NCBI GenBank assembly: GCA_013420905.1
Contig: JAAXNY010000006.1
Coordinates: forward strand, 2,976,001 to 3,040,000
Reading direction: 5' to 3'
From: Collybia mongolica
Lineage: Eukaryota > Basidiomycota > Agaricomycetes > Agaricales > Clitocybaceae
Length of the DNA stretch: 64,000 nt
The notes beneath the pieces are model-generated. The model was not told the DNA's origin and did no database searches. It saw nothing but the letters and a program-made list of their open reading frames with translations. Made by a program: the position numbers and the translations under genes. Below, in pieces: positions 1-10,540 of the stretch (positions are counted from its first letter, which is position 1; the number at the start of each line of letters is the position of its first letter).

Positions 1-1108
1 TCAGATTTTCATCCAGAAATGCATCCAACTCCTTTTCTTCAGTAAGGGATAGTGGGTAGACATTACACCCTTTCATTTCCGCATCAGGTACCAGTTCAAT
101 TGCATGGTCCCAAGGTTGTTTTGGGGGTAACTCATCAAATTGAGCCTTTTCAAACACCCTTTTGTATTTGAGGTATTTAGGGGGAATCATCTCTTCTATT
201 GGTTTGTCACCCTTGTCCTTCAGGACCTCTTCTGCTAATCTTTGTGAAATGTTGGATGTAGCTTGAATGTATTGCATGGAAATGTAATTTGCATTTACAG
301 AGATGAGCTTGTCTCCCTCCTTAATATTCATTTCAGCAATGTTACAGATTGTCTGAATGTAATCTCCATGATCTTCTTCATCCATGAGGTTTGGTAGATT
401 ACCATGCATATTACATCCTGGAGGACATCTATCCAAGAGTACCTTCCCTGATTTCCAGTCAACATTTGGGTTGTGCTTCTTTAACCATGAATAGCCAATA
501 ATGACATCATGACTACCAAGTGATGTAACAGCAAATGAGGCATGTTCCACATGGTCTCCAATACTTGGTTGAAGATCAACCAGGTCTGTAATTGAACCAT
601 CCCAGTTTGTAGTTCCATCAACATTATACACTGGAATTGGGCATGGCAGGGGAGAGGTATTTATATTATTCTTTTCAGTGAAACTTTGATCAATAAAGAG
701 TCCAGTGGCTCCACAGTCCAATAAGGCTTTAACAGCAATATTCTTCCTGGTATCCACTGTTCAAAGGACTATTGATAGAACCAGGGAATTAGATGGTTTG
801 AGATTACAAATATTTTGCCTTGGTTGTCTCATTTCACTAAGAACTTGGAGGGCAAGCTCTGAAGGGAGTGATATGAGTTGTCTGATGGTTTTTGCAGATG
901 CCTCCTGTTTACGGCCTTTATGTACCCAAGAATTTAACACTTTAACCTTTGCATCCACATTAGGTAGTGTGAGAATTTTTTCAAGGGTAAACTCTGCAGT
1001 TCCTTTCTTGTGTTTGGATTTTCTCTGAATCCTAGGATGATCCTGAGGAGTATGCAATACAGTATTGGGTTGTTTTTCAATGGATATATTCTGAGGCTCT
1101 TCAATCAT
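1..1108 (-). pseudogene. gypsy pol fragment: aspartic protease and start of RT
   Basis: One minus-strand frame runs from 1108 to the window edge, with a TGA at 761-763 between an upstream linker and the protease. Just after the stop comes the retropepsin active site LLDCGATGLFID (about 730-690). It is followed by the protease flap region and a segment resembling the pre-RT linker of the chromoviruses at 34-50 kb (a WDHAIEL motif near 115-95, then a LDEFLDEN-like stretch at the edge). RT catalytic motifs are outside the window. Established: gypsy proteases are aspartyl enzymes that cut Gag-Pol. The stop makes this copy a pseudogene. Confidence 0.8.
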
Positions 1109-1170
1109 ACTAGAAAGTACTGAAAAACTATTTGAGAATATTCAGGATGCATCTTTCACCAAAGTTCCTT

Positions 1171-2192
1171 CTAAAAATCCTTCTTCTCTTCTGATTCGGT
1201 TACAATCTTTCTAATCTCCTCATAGGTCATCTCCATGACATTGATTCTTTCTTTACAATTAACTGCACAGTGACCAGGCTTTCGACATTTCCAACATATC
1301 AATGGTTTATGCTCTCCAAAGTTCCTACTGTGAGACTGGTCAATATCCATTGGGACATACTGGCCTTCTGCAGGTTTAGGTGTGGCTCTAAAATTGTTTG
1401 TAGAAGGTGGAGATCCAGATGGGGGAGGATGGTTTGCTGGTTTGCTGTGGCCAGCAAGTTGTCTTTTACATCCTTCCCTCTTTCTCCATTGTCTATCTAA
1501 CTTCTGAGCCCAAAACTTCCAATCAGCAAAAGTAACTGGGGCCTGAGGCAGTCTGCAAATTGCATCAGCCAAGGCTGGTGAGAGTCCTTCCTCAAATTGT
1601 TCCATAAGGGCTACCTCATCATAGCCACTTTCATGTTCATACATCTCAAAGGATACAACATATTCATCTGTAGTGGAACGTCCTTGACAGAGTTCCTTGA
1701 GTTTAGTACGAGCAGTATCTCCTTCATCAGGATCAGCAAACTGCTGTGTGAGGGCCTGTACAAATGTCTTCCAGGTACAGTATGGGCATATCTGTCCTCA
1801 GACTCTCTGATCATGTTGTCAGCCCATGAGCCAGCTGTACCATCCCTCATGTAAGACAGGGCTAAGGTAATGCGGTTGTTGTCAAGTTCATAATCAGCAG
1901 GGTTTGCCCAGAAGTAAAGGTTGAGCTGGTGTATGAAGATAGGGAATTTCGCACAAGCCCCATCATATGGATCAGGGTGAGCAACTTTAATCCCTTTATG
2001 GAGGTGGAAGGATTGTTTGATTTCCCCAGTTGCCCAGGCAACTTCCTGGTAATACTGCTGTTCAAGCTCCTGAATTTGGGCTTGTGCTGCAAGTAGTTGT
2101 TGTTCTAAAGTTGGTTGAGAGGGAGGGTCAAGGGATTCCATGGATGGATCATTGGATGTGGATAGGAGAGTAGGGTTGAATTGCAAAGGCAT
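1171..2192 (-). pseudogene. gypsy gag, frameshifted
   Basis: The N-terminal part (2192 to about 1780) has a Gln-rich coiled region (LEQQLLAAQAQIQELEQQ) and a retrotransposon gag core (ALSYMRDGTAGSWADNM). The frame is lost near 1770 and picks up in another frame to 1171. The C-terminal part carries a CCHC knuckle, CWKCRKPGHCAVNC, of spacing C-x2-C-x4-H-x4-C. This is the nucleocapsid-type Gag of the element whose LTR lies at 2533-2886. The start at 2192 (MPLQFNP) is the first ATG of the frame downstream of the LTR leader; an upstream start in another frame is also possible. Confidence 0.75.
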
Positions 2193-2532
2193 GGTATAGA
2201 TCTAATAGATTGGAAAAGAGTGGATGATGAGGCTCCCAGGTACTCTGTCCAGATTTTCCCCAGTTGAGCCCTATGCACACCTCTTGCGAGAGAACTGCTC
2301 CTGTCTTCTCTGTCCAACCAGGCAACAGTGGTGATTTAGCACCCTTAGCAATTGCTACTTGAGACAGACTCAATTTTTCTCAAGGTCAGGCACAATCAGT
2401 GTCTCTTTAGTGGATGTACATGAAGGAAAGAAGATAGTCTGGTTTGGTCAGTGTGGGTTTGGTGTGAAGCTGGGTGGTTACATAGCATAGCAGCAGTGAG
2501 TGTAGAAGGGAGTCTTGATCTTCTGTCAGCAA

Positions 2533-2886
2533 TGCAATAATAACAGTCACTGCAGAATGTCAGAGAGTAGAAGAGTAGAGATAAGTTGAGAAGACCTGTC
2601 TGTATTGCAGAGAATAGACAAGATCAAGACTACAGAGCAAGTAGCTAGAGGTGCAGTATATATACAACTACCTAAGGGGGACCAGAGTAGAATAAATATG
2701 GAGAGAGGTAAACCAAACATAACCAGGGTAGTGTACAGCATCAATCAAATGATGAAATGGAATGATGGGAATGATGGGAGAATTGTAACTACTGGGGATA
2801 AATGAATTAACAGCCAATCCCCCTAGATAAGAGGTAAGATAAGATCAAAAAGACAGAGATAAGATGGGAATATAATTTTCATAACA
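2533..2886 (-). repeat. 5' LTR of the left-edge gypsy element
   Basis: On the minus strand it begins TGTTATGAAAATTATATTC and ends TTATTATTGCA, the usual TG...CA LTR boundaries, 354 bp. It is clearly homologous to the LTRs at 6262-6630 and 7644-8013. It contains a TATATATA box-like stretch near 2656-2664. The 3' LTR and the target duplication are outside the window. Confidence 0.8.
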
Positions 2887-3027
2887 TCTTCTCCTTTTTG
2901 AACACTTTCTGGTAATCCATGATATTCTTCTTCAGAACCTTAAATCATGGTGCTGCTTCCTTGAATACATCCTTCATCAAGCTCTCCCAATCATAATGAG
3001 CAAGCCAGTCAAGAGTTTCTGCTCCAG
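2887..3027. other. spacer between LTR and pogo-type remnant
   Basis: No coding signal was recognised. It lies between the outer edge of the 5' LTR and the C-terminal piece of the pogo-type transposase. Confidence 0.4.
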
Positions 3028-5529
3028 TCATGTGGTATGCACATCCTGAGGTGGGCATATTCTGCTTCTTTCGTCTTTCTTCTCAAATGCACTTTTTCTC
3101 AGCCTCTCATTCTCTAGTTCCATCAACTTCATCTGTGCAAAGTCCTGTTCCAAGGCAATACCAGCTTGTGCAATGATATCATGAAGCATAGCATTCTCTG
3201 CCTGTAGCACTTGATGCAATGCTGTGTCTGGAAGTAGCTTGGGAACCTTGATATGGTATTGTTGTGTTGGTTCCTCTTCATCAACATCCTCACCACCCAA
3301 TCTTTCCCCCAGCATAACATCATTGTGTTCAAGTGTCTCAGCTGTCACAGCTGACATAATTGGTGTTGGAGTAGGTGTTGGGATCAGACTGAGAATGGAT
3401 GGGAGCTGTGCAGGAAGGGGCTGTGCTGCCTACATAGTCATGTTCTTTGATGGCTCAAAGGCTGATTGAGGGATTGCATGGCAATCTAGTGGCTATATTC
3501 CTGTTTTGCAGAAGGCAGACTGGATTGTGGTTGGTTTAAAAGCTTTACTTTGAGCTGTATAGTAGTAGGCTAGGAAATTTGCCTTGGTTATTCCAATGAG
3601 GGATTGTGATGCAAGTGTCACAACATACTTCCACAACTGGACTAGGGGTCCAAAAGCACCAATATCACAAGGCTGCAGAGCATGCATTGTGTGGGGGGGA
3701 AGGCAAATGATGATGATTTCATTATTTGCAGTGTATTTGCAAAACTTGAAGGTACAGTATGAATTATGACCATTGAGAATCAAGAGGTGATAGCATCCAG
3801 TAGCTTTCTGTCTGGTTGTGGGATCAAAATTATTCTGCACCTATGTGGAGCCTAGCTCCTGAGTGGTCCACCCATTTGGAGAAAGAGAAATACTGCAAAT
3901 GCAACATGAGCATGGATTAAGCCCTAGCATGGGTCTATCTGTATCCAGCCCATCATCCGACCCATGGATCAGCCATCTGCTGGATATGGATGTGGATAAA
4001 TCTGCAGATGCCTGCAGGACTGCAGGCTTATTGATATTTTTACAGAATATTTTGAATATTATCACCCAAATAATGAGCAGAATAAATCATGGGTAATGTC
4101 TGCCATCAATAAAAACTGTTTGTTGTTACGTGAGACATCAAACCTTATGTCAGCATGTGCCTAACAATGCTCAGGGCTTTGAGCTCAGTGAGCTCACCCT
4201 TTTTACCATTTATAGTATTTCTTATTACAAAATTTTGTGACAATAATAACCAAGTATATGCACATCATATTATAGAACTAGTTATGAGATTGTAACAAGC
4301 TTGTTACAAGCAGAACCATGAGAGGGGGGGGGGGGAGCAGTCTGGAGGAGCAGCAGATTGACTGAAATCTGCAGTTATTTGCAGTTCAGCACTAAAATCA
4401 ACTGGTAACTGTGGATAGCTGATCTGTGGCATGATCCACAGGTACGGTTTGTGGATTAGCTGATCTATGCTAGGGCTTAGCATGGATCCCTATGGCAACA
4501 AGGCAATCATATACCTAGCATTCAATGGATTGTTATGACCCCAATCAGCATTCCACCTCTTTGCCTAGAATATGATGGCAGGGTGAATAGTAGAACCATC
4601 AGCATAGATTGCTTCAATGACTGTAACAACTCTTGGTTACCATCTTCAATAGAATAGGCTGTCTTCTGATCTCTGTCCACCAATACTGCAACCCTTGCAC
4701 CAATGCTGAGTTGAATGCCCTTCTTGTCCATATTGTATATGTTCTCAGGCATAATGTTGTACTCCTTGATCAGCTCATCAAGCATGTCAAAGAATTTGTC
4801 CACCATAAACTGATTCAGTGCCTTTGCACACACCATTTCTAACCCTTGCATTTTCTTCATTTTCAGTCTTCAGGTCTGGGTGATGCTTGAGGAACCATTT
4901 GGGCTATGATCCCCCAACCTGCTGACCAGAAATTTCTCCTGCATACAATGCAACAGTCATGTATGTGAGTGGGTGCCACAGTGACCTTGTACTTTGATCC
5001 ACTCGACCAAAACCTCCTCTTACACTACTATTAGAAGCTGCTCATTGACATGTGCTTCCTGACAAGTTTTGCTGCCTTTGCAGAAACTCAGGAATACAAA
5101 AACATGATGAGAAAACAACATACCCTTCAAACAACGAGTAATGGAGGTTCATGGGATGTCAAAGTCTTTTGCAGCTTTACACATTGAGTAGTTGGGATCC
5201 CCATTGGCTTTGGTACTGGACCCTTGAATTGCAGCCAGAGCAAGCTGCATACATTCTTCCTGAGATTTGCCAAGAATATCACTAGGCACATTCACAGTAG
5301 GTATGGTGAGATGATGAATGATATTAGAGAAAGCTAGAGATTTTGTGATGGATGGGTGAGTTTTGTTGTATCTAGGGAATGATGGGGCACAGTGAGGCTT
5401 ATATTGGCACCAGAGGCAATGCCATCTATTAGAAAACATCAAAACCTCATATATACTGCATTTTTGTAGGTACAGGATATGAAGCAGATTCATGTATGAG
5501 TGCAGGTTTCCATACAGAACAACATTCAT
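3028..5529 (-). pseudogene. pogo/Tigger-type transposase remnant
   Basis: Pieces of one transposase lie in order on the minus strand. 5529-5149 has a Psq-like helix-turn-helix region ending CKAAKDFDIP. About 5100-4870 is a degraded DNA-binding linker. 4860-4522 holds DELIKEYNIMPENIYNMD, the first part of the DDE domain. 3840-3493 has LLILNGHNSY and CLPPHTMHALQPCDIGAFG, typical of the DDE_1 superfamily. 3357-3028 has a charged C-terminal coiled region (LMELENERLRKSAF). Frameshifts and stops break it; one TAG at 3841-3843 lies just before QNNFDP. A 562-bp MITE sits inside it (3918-4479). Inactive. The family call is firm, the exact ends are not. Confidence 0.75.
3918..4479. mobile_element. hAT-type MITE inside the pogo remnant
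   Basis: It has perfect 13-bp terminal inverted repeats TAAGCCCTAGCAT (3918-3930 and, inverted, 4467-4479). It is flanked by an 8-bp direct repeat GCATGGAT (3910-3917 and 4480-4487). An 8-bp target duplication with short TIRs is the hallmark of the hAT superfamily. The 562 bp hold no transposase, so it is non-autonomous. A run of about a dozen G lies near 4324-4335. Removing one duplication and the insert rejoins the pogo DDE domain, which confirms the boundaries. Confidence 0.85.
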
Positions 5530-6261
5530 TAACAGGGTGCAAGAACAACATTACATTCATATTCTAAATGTTGCAGCTGATCAGTCATAGTGAAAATGTG
5601 AGGAAAGGGGCTGGATTACGCACTGCAGTCATCCATTTCCCTTGATGTCACCTCAGAAGCACACATTAATCTCTTGACACAGCCACACCAAAAGCACATG
5701 TCCAGACATAATGGTCCCTCTGGCCACATGAGTAAATTCCATGAAAATCTGAAAGACAGATGAAAGGAAGGATAAAGTTGGCATGATATGGATCTAACAT
5801 AGTCCAGCAGCATACCAAGACATCCTCAGGTGCAGCAGGCCAAGGAATCTACCCATGTCCAGGCCTGCTTGGAAAGGGATGGGGCCACAAAACTTGTGCC
5901 AGGTAGCCTTATCAGACTCATTGCAGGTGAATGGATTGTGGTTGGGAGATGCATGGATGTGAGGAACATGTGTACAATGTTTGGAAGGAATTGAAGAACA
6001 AGTGTGCTGGCTGCACTGCATTTCCATATTGGGCCAGATGACCAAGCTTAGCCAAATAGCAGATTTGCTGGTTCACCCAAACAAAAGTACCCACAACACA
6101 TCACCACATCATCACCACTGGTCCCTGCATTAACCAAGGGTGCATCTAATGGCATACTTAAAGCTCGCAATCAGAAGATTTGGAATTACTGTGAGTTACA
6201 GGTAGAAAATGCCAAATGGTCCACTAGTCAGGGTGGCCTACTTCCTGACCTGCTACTGTAC
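5530..6261. other. unassigned repeat-derived spacer
   Basis: Short minus-strand open frames (6045-5794, 5813-5616) have no motif I recognise and no clear continuation. Probably old transposon debris. No host gene seen. Confidence 0.35.
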
Positions 6262-6630
6262 TGCCATGAAAATTATATTCCCATCTTATCTCCATCTTTT
6301 TGATCTTATCTTATCTTTTATCTAGTGGGATCAGCCATTAATTCATCTATCCCCAGTAGTTACAATTCTCTCATCATTCCCATCATTCCATTTCATCATT
6401 TGATTAATGCTGTACACTACCCAGGTTATGTTTGGTTTACCTCTCTCCATATTTGTTCTACCCTGGCCCCCCTTAGGTAGTTGTATATATACTGCACCTC
6501 TAGCTACTTGTTCTGTAGTCTTGATCTTGTCTATTCTCTGCAATACAGACAGGTCTTCTCAACTCTCTATCTCTTGTACTCTCTCTCCTCTTCTATTCTC
6601 TGATATCCTGGAGTAACTGTTATTGTTGCA
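6262..6630 (+). repeat. solo LTR, gypsy family of the left edge, plus orientation
   Basis: Homologous to the LTR at 2533-2886 but inverted. It starts TGCCATGAAAATTATATTCC and ends TTATTGTTGCA, 369 bp. No matching internal region follows and no clean 5-bp target duplication is visible, so it is a solo or truncated LTR. Confidence 0.75.
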
Positions 6631-6775
6631 TCACTGACAGATACAGAGTTGAGCCATGATGGCTGAGATGTGGTCTTAATAATGTGTCGTATGTATTGTA
6701 AGGCCTTCATTGTTATAGGCTTTTCTACATTTCCAGAAGATGACAAAGGCTTTTTGAGCTACTAAAAAGTTTGGA

Positions 6776-7593
6776 TTAGCAAAGTTTACAAATGTATCTG
6801 AATACAAAAGGACTAGAATACATCCAGTTGATGAGCAATATTTCAAAATGCTTCTTGGTTTTTGCAGGAGCAAGGGTACCACTTGATGTCATAATACTAT
6901 TGGGTAAAGAAAGTGTGAATGTAACAAATTTTAGGGGTTTTATATTCTTGTTTAACAGCTGTTTCAAAAGTTCTGAATTGGCCAGAGTGTCATTGCCACT
7001 GCTGATTGATAGCATCAATAGTTGGTGAACCTGGTCCACCTGTCATACTTCCAGATCTGTGAAATCAGATAATCCTGGAAATGTAGTTGGGTTGTAAAAC
7101 ATCCACAAATAAGAGAATATAGGTTGCTGGGGATTGGGGGCCATGGCAACCTCAGCATTGATACACAGAACTCAGCAGCAGTGGTAATGAACAATTCTTT
7201 CAAGGATACAGTGCATGCTGCTGATAACCAGTATCCTGTTTGGGTCCCAGTATGGCAATTACCAAAGTTCTGACCACTGTATACCATATGCAGTGAAAAT
7301 TTTGTTCCATACTTTAAGGGTTTCAGTGTCTTACCAGGCCACTGCAAGTCTACATGTCTCAGTAAAGTTTCATGTCCTCCATTGTTTGAACTTGGTATTG
7401 TAGGTGTTATCAATGTCATATCCATCACAAACAGTACAATAAAAGTGGGATTTATGGCCAGCCATTGTTGCCACCTTGCATGCAGCAGGTAGGTCATTGA
7501 TAAGAGGGCAAGTGCAATCTCAATAACCTTCCCATGATCTGAAGCATTGGCAGTCTGTAAAATATGAAACCCATATTCCCAGCCCACCTCCAA
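6776..7593 (-). pseudogene. Tnp2-like (CACTA-type) transposase remnant
   Basis: Overlapping minus-strand frames carry, in order, pieces typical of basidiomycete Tnp2-domain transposases. They are a HGKVIEIALALL segment, a cysteine pair followed by DIDNTYNT (about 7440-7395, another frame), a W-S-E-L-W-like stretch, an M-H-C-x-L-E-G-x-V-H-Y-like motif (about 7215-7180, another frame), and a C-terminal LLKQLLNKNIKPLKFV region (7039-6776). At least two frameshifts are needed to join them, so it is dead. The remnant lies between two LTRs of opposite orientation. The family call rests on remembered motif order; a Pfam PF02992 search would settle it. Confidence 0.6.
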
Positions 7594-7643
7594 CTTGTCA
7601 ATGATTGGTTGGATATAGTGATTGAGCTCCTCATTGTCAGAAA

Positions 7644-8013
7644 TGCAACAATAATAGTCACTGCAGAATGTCAGAGACTAGAAGGAGAGAGAGAGCACAA
7701 GAGAGAGAGAGCTGAGAAGACCTGTCTGTAATGTGGAGAATAGATGAGATCAAGACTACAGAACAAGTAGCTAGAGGTGCAGTATATATACAACTACCTA
7801 AGGGGGGACCAGAGTAGAATAAATATGGAGAGGGGTAAACCAAATATAACCAGGGTAATGTACAGCATCAATCAAATGATGAAATGGAATGATGGGAACA
7901 ATAGGGGAATTGTAACTACTGGGGATAGATGAATTAACAGCTGATCCCACTAGATAAAAGATAAGATGAGATCAAAAAGATGGAGATAAGATTGAAATGT
8001 ACTTTTCTTGACA
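7644..8013 (-). repeat. 3' LTR (minus) of a truncated chromovirus
   Basis: 370 bp, same family as 2533-2886 and in the same orientation (plus strand starts TGCAACAATAATAG, ends TTTTCTTGACA). It includes a GA-rich microsatellite at about 7681-7708. The 3' end of a gypsy pol (chromodomain) lies beyond it at 8601-8816, as expected if this is that element's 3' LTR. Confidence 0.7.
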
Positions 8014-8600
8014 TCACCCCCCAACTAACTTCATGTTTTCCACAACATGATTCAGTCACTATGTGATTTGTTGGCATCTCTTTTGACTGTCCTTTGGGGA
8101 GAGTAAAAATAGGCAGGCAGCACCCCCCACCTCCCCCTAGGTCTTGGTCAACAGACCATTGCAATGTAAGGTCCCAGAGTCAAACCAAACATGTGCAAGT
8201 GGTGGAACTAATGGGAGGGAAGTGGGTTCAATTGTTGTACATGTAGGTGGTGGAATTAATGTAAGAGGAGTGAGTTCAATTGGGGCAGAAGGATTCAAGA
8301 GGCAATGGGGGTGAGGAGAGTGAGGGTGATGTTGTCAAGCTGTTCAAGGGTGGCAGTTCTAACCCTCAGCTTTGGCTTGGATTGCCCAAGACAGCTGGTT
8401 TAACCAACCATTTGGGTTTTTCTGCTCCCTACAGGAAAAGTGGACTGCAGCAAGAAAGAGGGTCCAGAAAACAATAATGAATATGACAATGAGTGTAGTG
8501 GTAGTTTTGTCAGACATGGTATGAGGTGATGTTATGGTCACAAAGGGTTAAAGCAATCAACATCTGGCTCAGTTAAGTTGTACAGTGGTCTCTATGTGAT
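8014..8600. other. 3' untranslated part of a gypsy element
   Basis: It lies between the pol stop codon (8601-8603, minus strand) and the LTR at 7644-8013. No convincing ORF. The 60-aa hydrophobic frame at 8541-8359 looks like chance. Confidence 0.4.
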
Positions 8601-8818
8601 CTAATTATATAACACTCCAATTTGCTGAGGGGCCCCTGGCCTGGAGCAATGGAATTCCTGAACAGTGTCCTTTGCACATCCCATATTATGTGCAGATTCC
8701 CAAGTGTTCTCTTCATGTGGATACCCTTTCCACTTGACAAGGTAGTAGAGGTGTTTCCAGATCATTTTGGAATCTAAGATTTTCTCAACCTCATATTCTT
8801 CTTCATCTTCAATGTGTA

Positions 8819-9030
8819 CAGTGGCTCAAAAAACTGCCCCAATGTTTGTACATTTTTGAAAGATCAATATGGTATGAAGTGCTGACATAAGCAGGGGACC
8901 TGGGGTAATTATGTAAGATACTATGACATCGTGGCTTTCCAATGGACCCTGGATCATGTGATTTGGATCAATATCCATTAAGCTATAAGCCAAACAAAAT
9001 GGCTACTTATTGGGGCAGTTTTTTGACCCT
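8819..9030 (+). repeat. left 212-bp TIR of the Tc1 element
   Basis: It begins CAGTGGCTCAAAAAACTG. The motif CAAAAAACTGCCCC occurs near the outer end (about 8827-8840) and again, inverted, at the inner end (about 9011-9025), so each TIR has two putative transposase sites facing each other. Confidence 0.9.
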
Positions 9031-9179
9031 TATCTTATTTTCCATTATTCTGGCATTTATGATCCAATGCAAGAACATTATGGACTGTGGGAAGAATAAA
9101 CAATGTCATGTGACTTTATTTGTATCAATTTGACATGTTGGAATTGGTTCAATCATCTTCTTGACCTCTTACCACCATC

Positions 9180-10199
9180 ATGAAAGCCATTTCTACTGCT
9201 CAGCACAATACTGTTGTTTCTCTCCTCAATGAGGGCTATTCTCAGTGTCAAATCAAGGAGAAAACTGGTCTAGGGAAGGGTACCATCAGTAGGATCAGCA
9301 AAGATGTGGATGGAAACAAAGAAAACAACCTTGGTGGCCGCCCCTCCAAGCTGTCTGTTCGTGACAAACAGTCAATTATTCGTCAAATCAAGTCAGGGAA
9401 GCTTGATAATGCAGTTCAGGCTACCCAATTCATCAATGGCATCATCCCCAATCCTGTCACACCCCAGACAGTCAGAAATGCACTCAAGGAAAATCAATTT
9501 TATGCTGCTACAAAGAGGAAAGCTCCTCTTCTCAAACGAGCCCATTGCATCCGGCGTCTCCAGTTTGCAAAATATCATGAAAGCTGGACTGTGGAGGACT
9601 GGAAAAGGGTTCTATGGACAGATGAGACCAAAATCAATAGGATTGGGTCAGATGGAAAGGTTTATGTCTGGAAACAAAGGGGAGAACCACCATCTGATAG
9701 AACAACATCACCTACTGTCAAACATGGAGGAGGAGGAAACCTCATGGTATGGGGTTGTATGGGGTGGAATGGAGTGGGAAAGCTCATAGAGGTGCAGGGG
9801 AACATGGACAAGGTTCAATACTGTGAAATTTTGGAGAGTGGAGTTCAGGAAAGTTTTGAGAAGTTGGAAATGGTGGATGGCGAGCGCTACTTTCAGCAAG
9901 ATAACGACCCCAAACACACATCTGGACTGGCCACACAGTGGTTTGAAGACAACAACATTCAAGTCCTTGGCTGGCCTGCCCAATCCCCTGACATGAATCC
10001 AATAGAACACCTTTGGGAACATCTCAAGCGCCATCTTAAAGAATATCCGACACCACCCAAAGGAGTACATGAGTTGTGGGATAGATTGGCTGAAGAGTGG
10101 GGTGAAATTCCACCAGAGGTATGCCAAAACCTGATAGAAAGTATGCCCAGGCGGATACAAGCAGTTATAAAGGCAAAAGGTGGTCATACAAAGTATTAG
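9180..10199 (+). CDS. Tc1/mariner-type transposase (DD34E)
   Basis: 339 aa, one exon, start codon at 9180. Residues 1-110 form a bipartite helix-turn-helix DNA-binding region (first HTH around SQCQIKEKTGLGKGTISRI, residues 21-39; a GRPSKLS AT-hook-like link at 53-59; second HTH at 60-105). The catalytic core follows: D148 in LWTDETK, D241 in YFQQDNDPKHT and E276 in SPDMNPIEHLW, with 34 residues between the last two, giving DD34E as in Tc1 elements. The enzyme cuts at the TIRs and inserts at TA. No stop or frameshift and family-typical length, so it may be functional. Confidence 0.95.
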   Translation: MKAISTAQHNTVVSLLNEGYSQCQIKEKTGLGKGTISRISKDVDGNKENNLGGRPSKLSVRDKQSIIRQIKSGKLDNAVQATQFINGIIPNPVTPQTVRNALKENQFYAATKRKAPLLKRAHCIRRLQFAKYHESWTVEDWKRVLWTDETKINRIGSDGKVYVWKQRGEPPSDRTTSPTVKHGGGGNLMVWGCMGWNGVGKLIEVQGNMDKVQYCEILESGVQESFEKLEMVDGERYFQQDNDPKHTSGLATQWFEDNNIQVLGWPAQSPDMNPIEHLWEHLKRHLKEYPTPPKGVHELWDRLAEEWGEIPPEVCQNLIESMPRRIQAVIKAKGGHTKY

Positions 10200-10214
10200 A
10201 TAGAAAATTAATAG

Positions 10215-10426
10215 AGGGTCAAAAAACTGCCCCAATGAGTAATCATTTTGTTTGGCCTATAGCTTAATGGGTTTTGATCCAAATCACATGATCCAGGGTC
10301 CATTGGAAAGCCACGATGTCATAGTATCTTACATAATTACCCCAGGTCCCCTGCTTATGTCAGCACTTCATACCATATTGATCTTTCAAAAATGTACAAA
10401 CATTGGGGCAGTTTTTTGAGCCACTG
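10215..10426 (-). repeat. right 212-bp TIR of the Tc1 element
   Basis: Inverted copy of 8819-9030. The outer 150 bp or so look identical; the few differences cluster in the inner third (for example near 10242-10276). Confidence 0.9.
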
Positions 10427-10540
10427 TACTGGTGGTTTGGGTATCTCTAAAACTTTTCCAGGAACATCATCTGCAATATTGAGTTATAATCATACCTCTC
10501 ACCACTTCAATAAACAACCAATGGTACTGCCCCTGTCAAT

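Larger units (their letters stand above)
1..2886 (-). mobile_element. Ty3/gypsy LTR retrotransposon, 5' part, runs off left edge
   Basis: Read on the minus strand, the order is 5' LTR (2533-2886), a short leader, gag (from 2192), then pol with protease and the start of the reverse transcriptase at position 1. The 3' half lies outside the window. The copy is dead: gag has a frameshift and pol has an in-frame TGA. A related LTR occurs at 6262-6630 (opposite orientation) and 7644-8013 (same orientation), so this family is repeated locally. Confidence 0.85.
8819..10426 (+). mobile_element. Tc1/mariner-type transposon, apparently intact
   Basis: 1608 bp with TIRs of 212 bp (8819-9030 and 10215-10426) that differ at only a handful of inner positions. 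It is flanked by a duplicated TA (8817-8818, 10427-10428). The single transposase ORF is uninterrupted and keeps DD34E. The element sits within the chromodomain-encoding end of a gypsy pol. Long near-identical TIRs and an intact ORF suggest recent transposition. Confidence 0.93.
8601..10540 (-). pseudogene. chromovirus pol 3' end (chromodomain), split by Tc1 element
   Basis: On the minus strand, 8816-8601 reads EDEEEYEVEKILDSK, then LYYLVKWKGYPHEENTWE, then a TAG. This is a chromodomain at the end of a gypsy polyprotein. The preceding linker (LEIPKPPV) lies on the far side of the Tc1 insertion, at about 10470-10429. Upstream of that the frame decays (stops by 10500) and homology fades by about 10540, so most of pol is missing. 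Established: chromodomains in these integrases guide insertion to marked chromatin. Confidence 0.7.

Noticed and set aside
9393..10235. Minus-strand frames across the Tc1 transposase
   Set aside because: Antisense shadows of a clear DD34E transposase.
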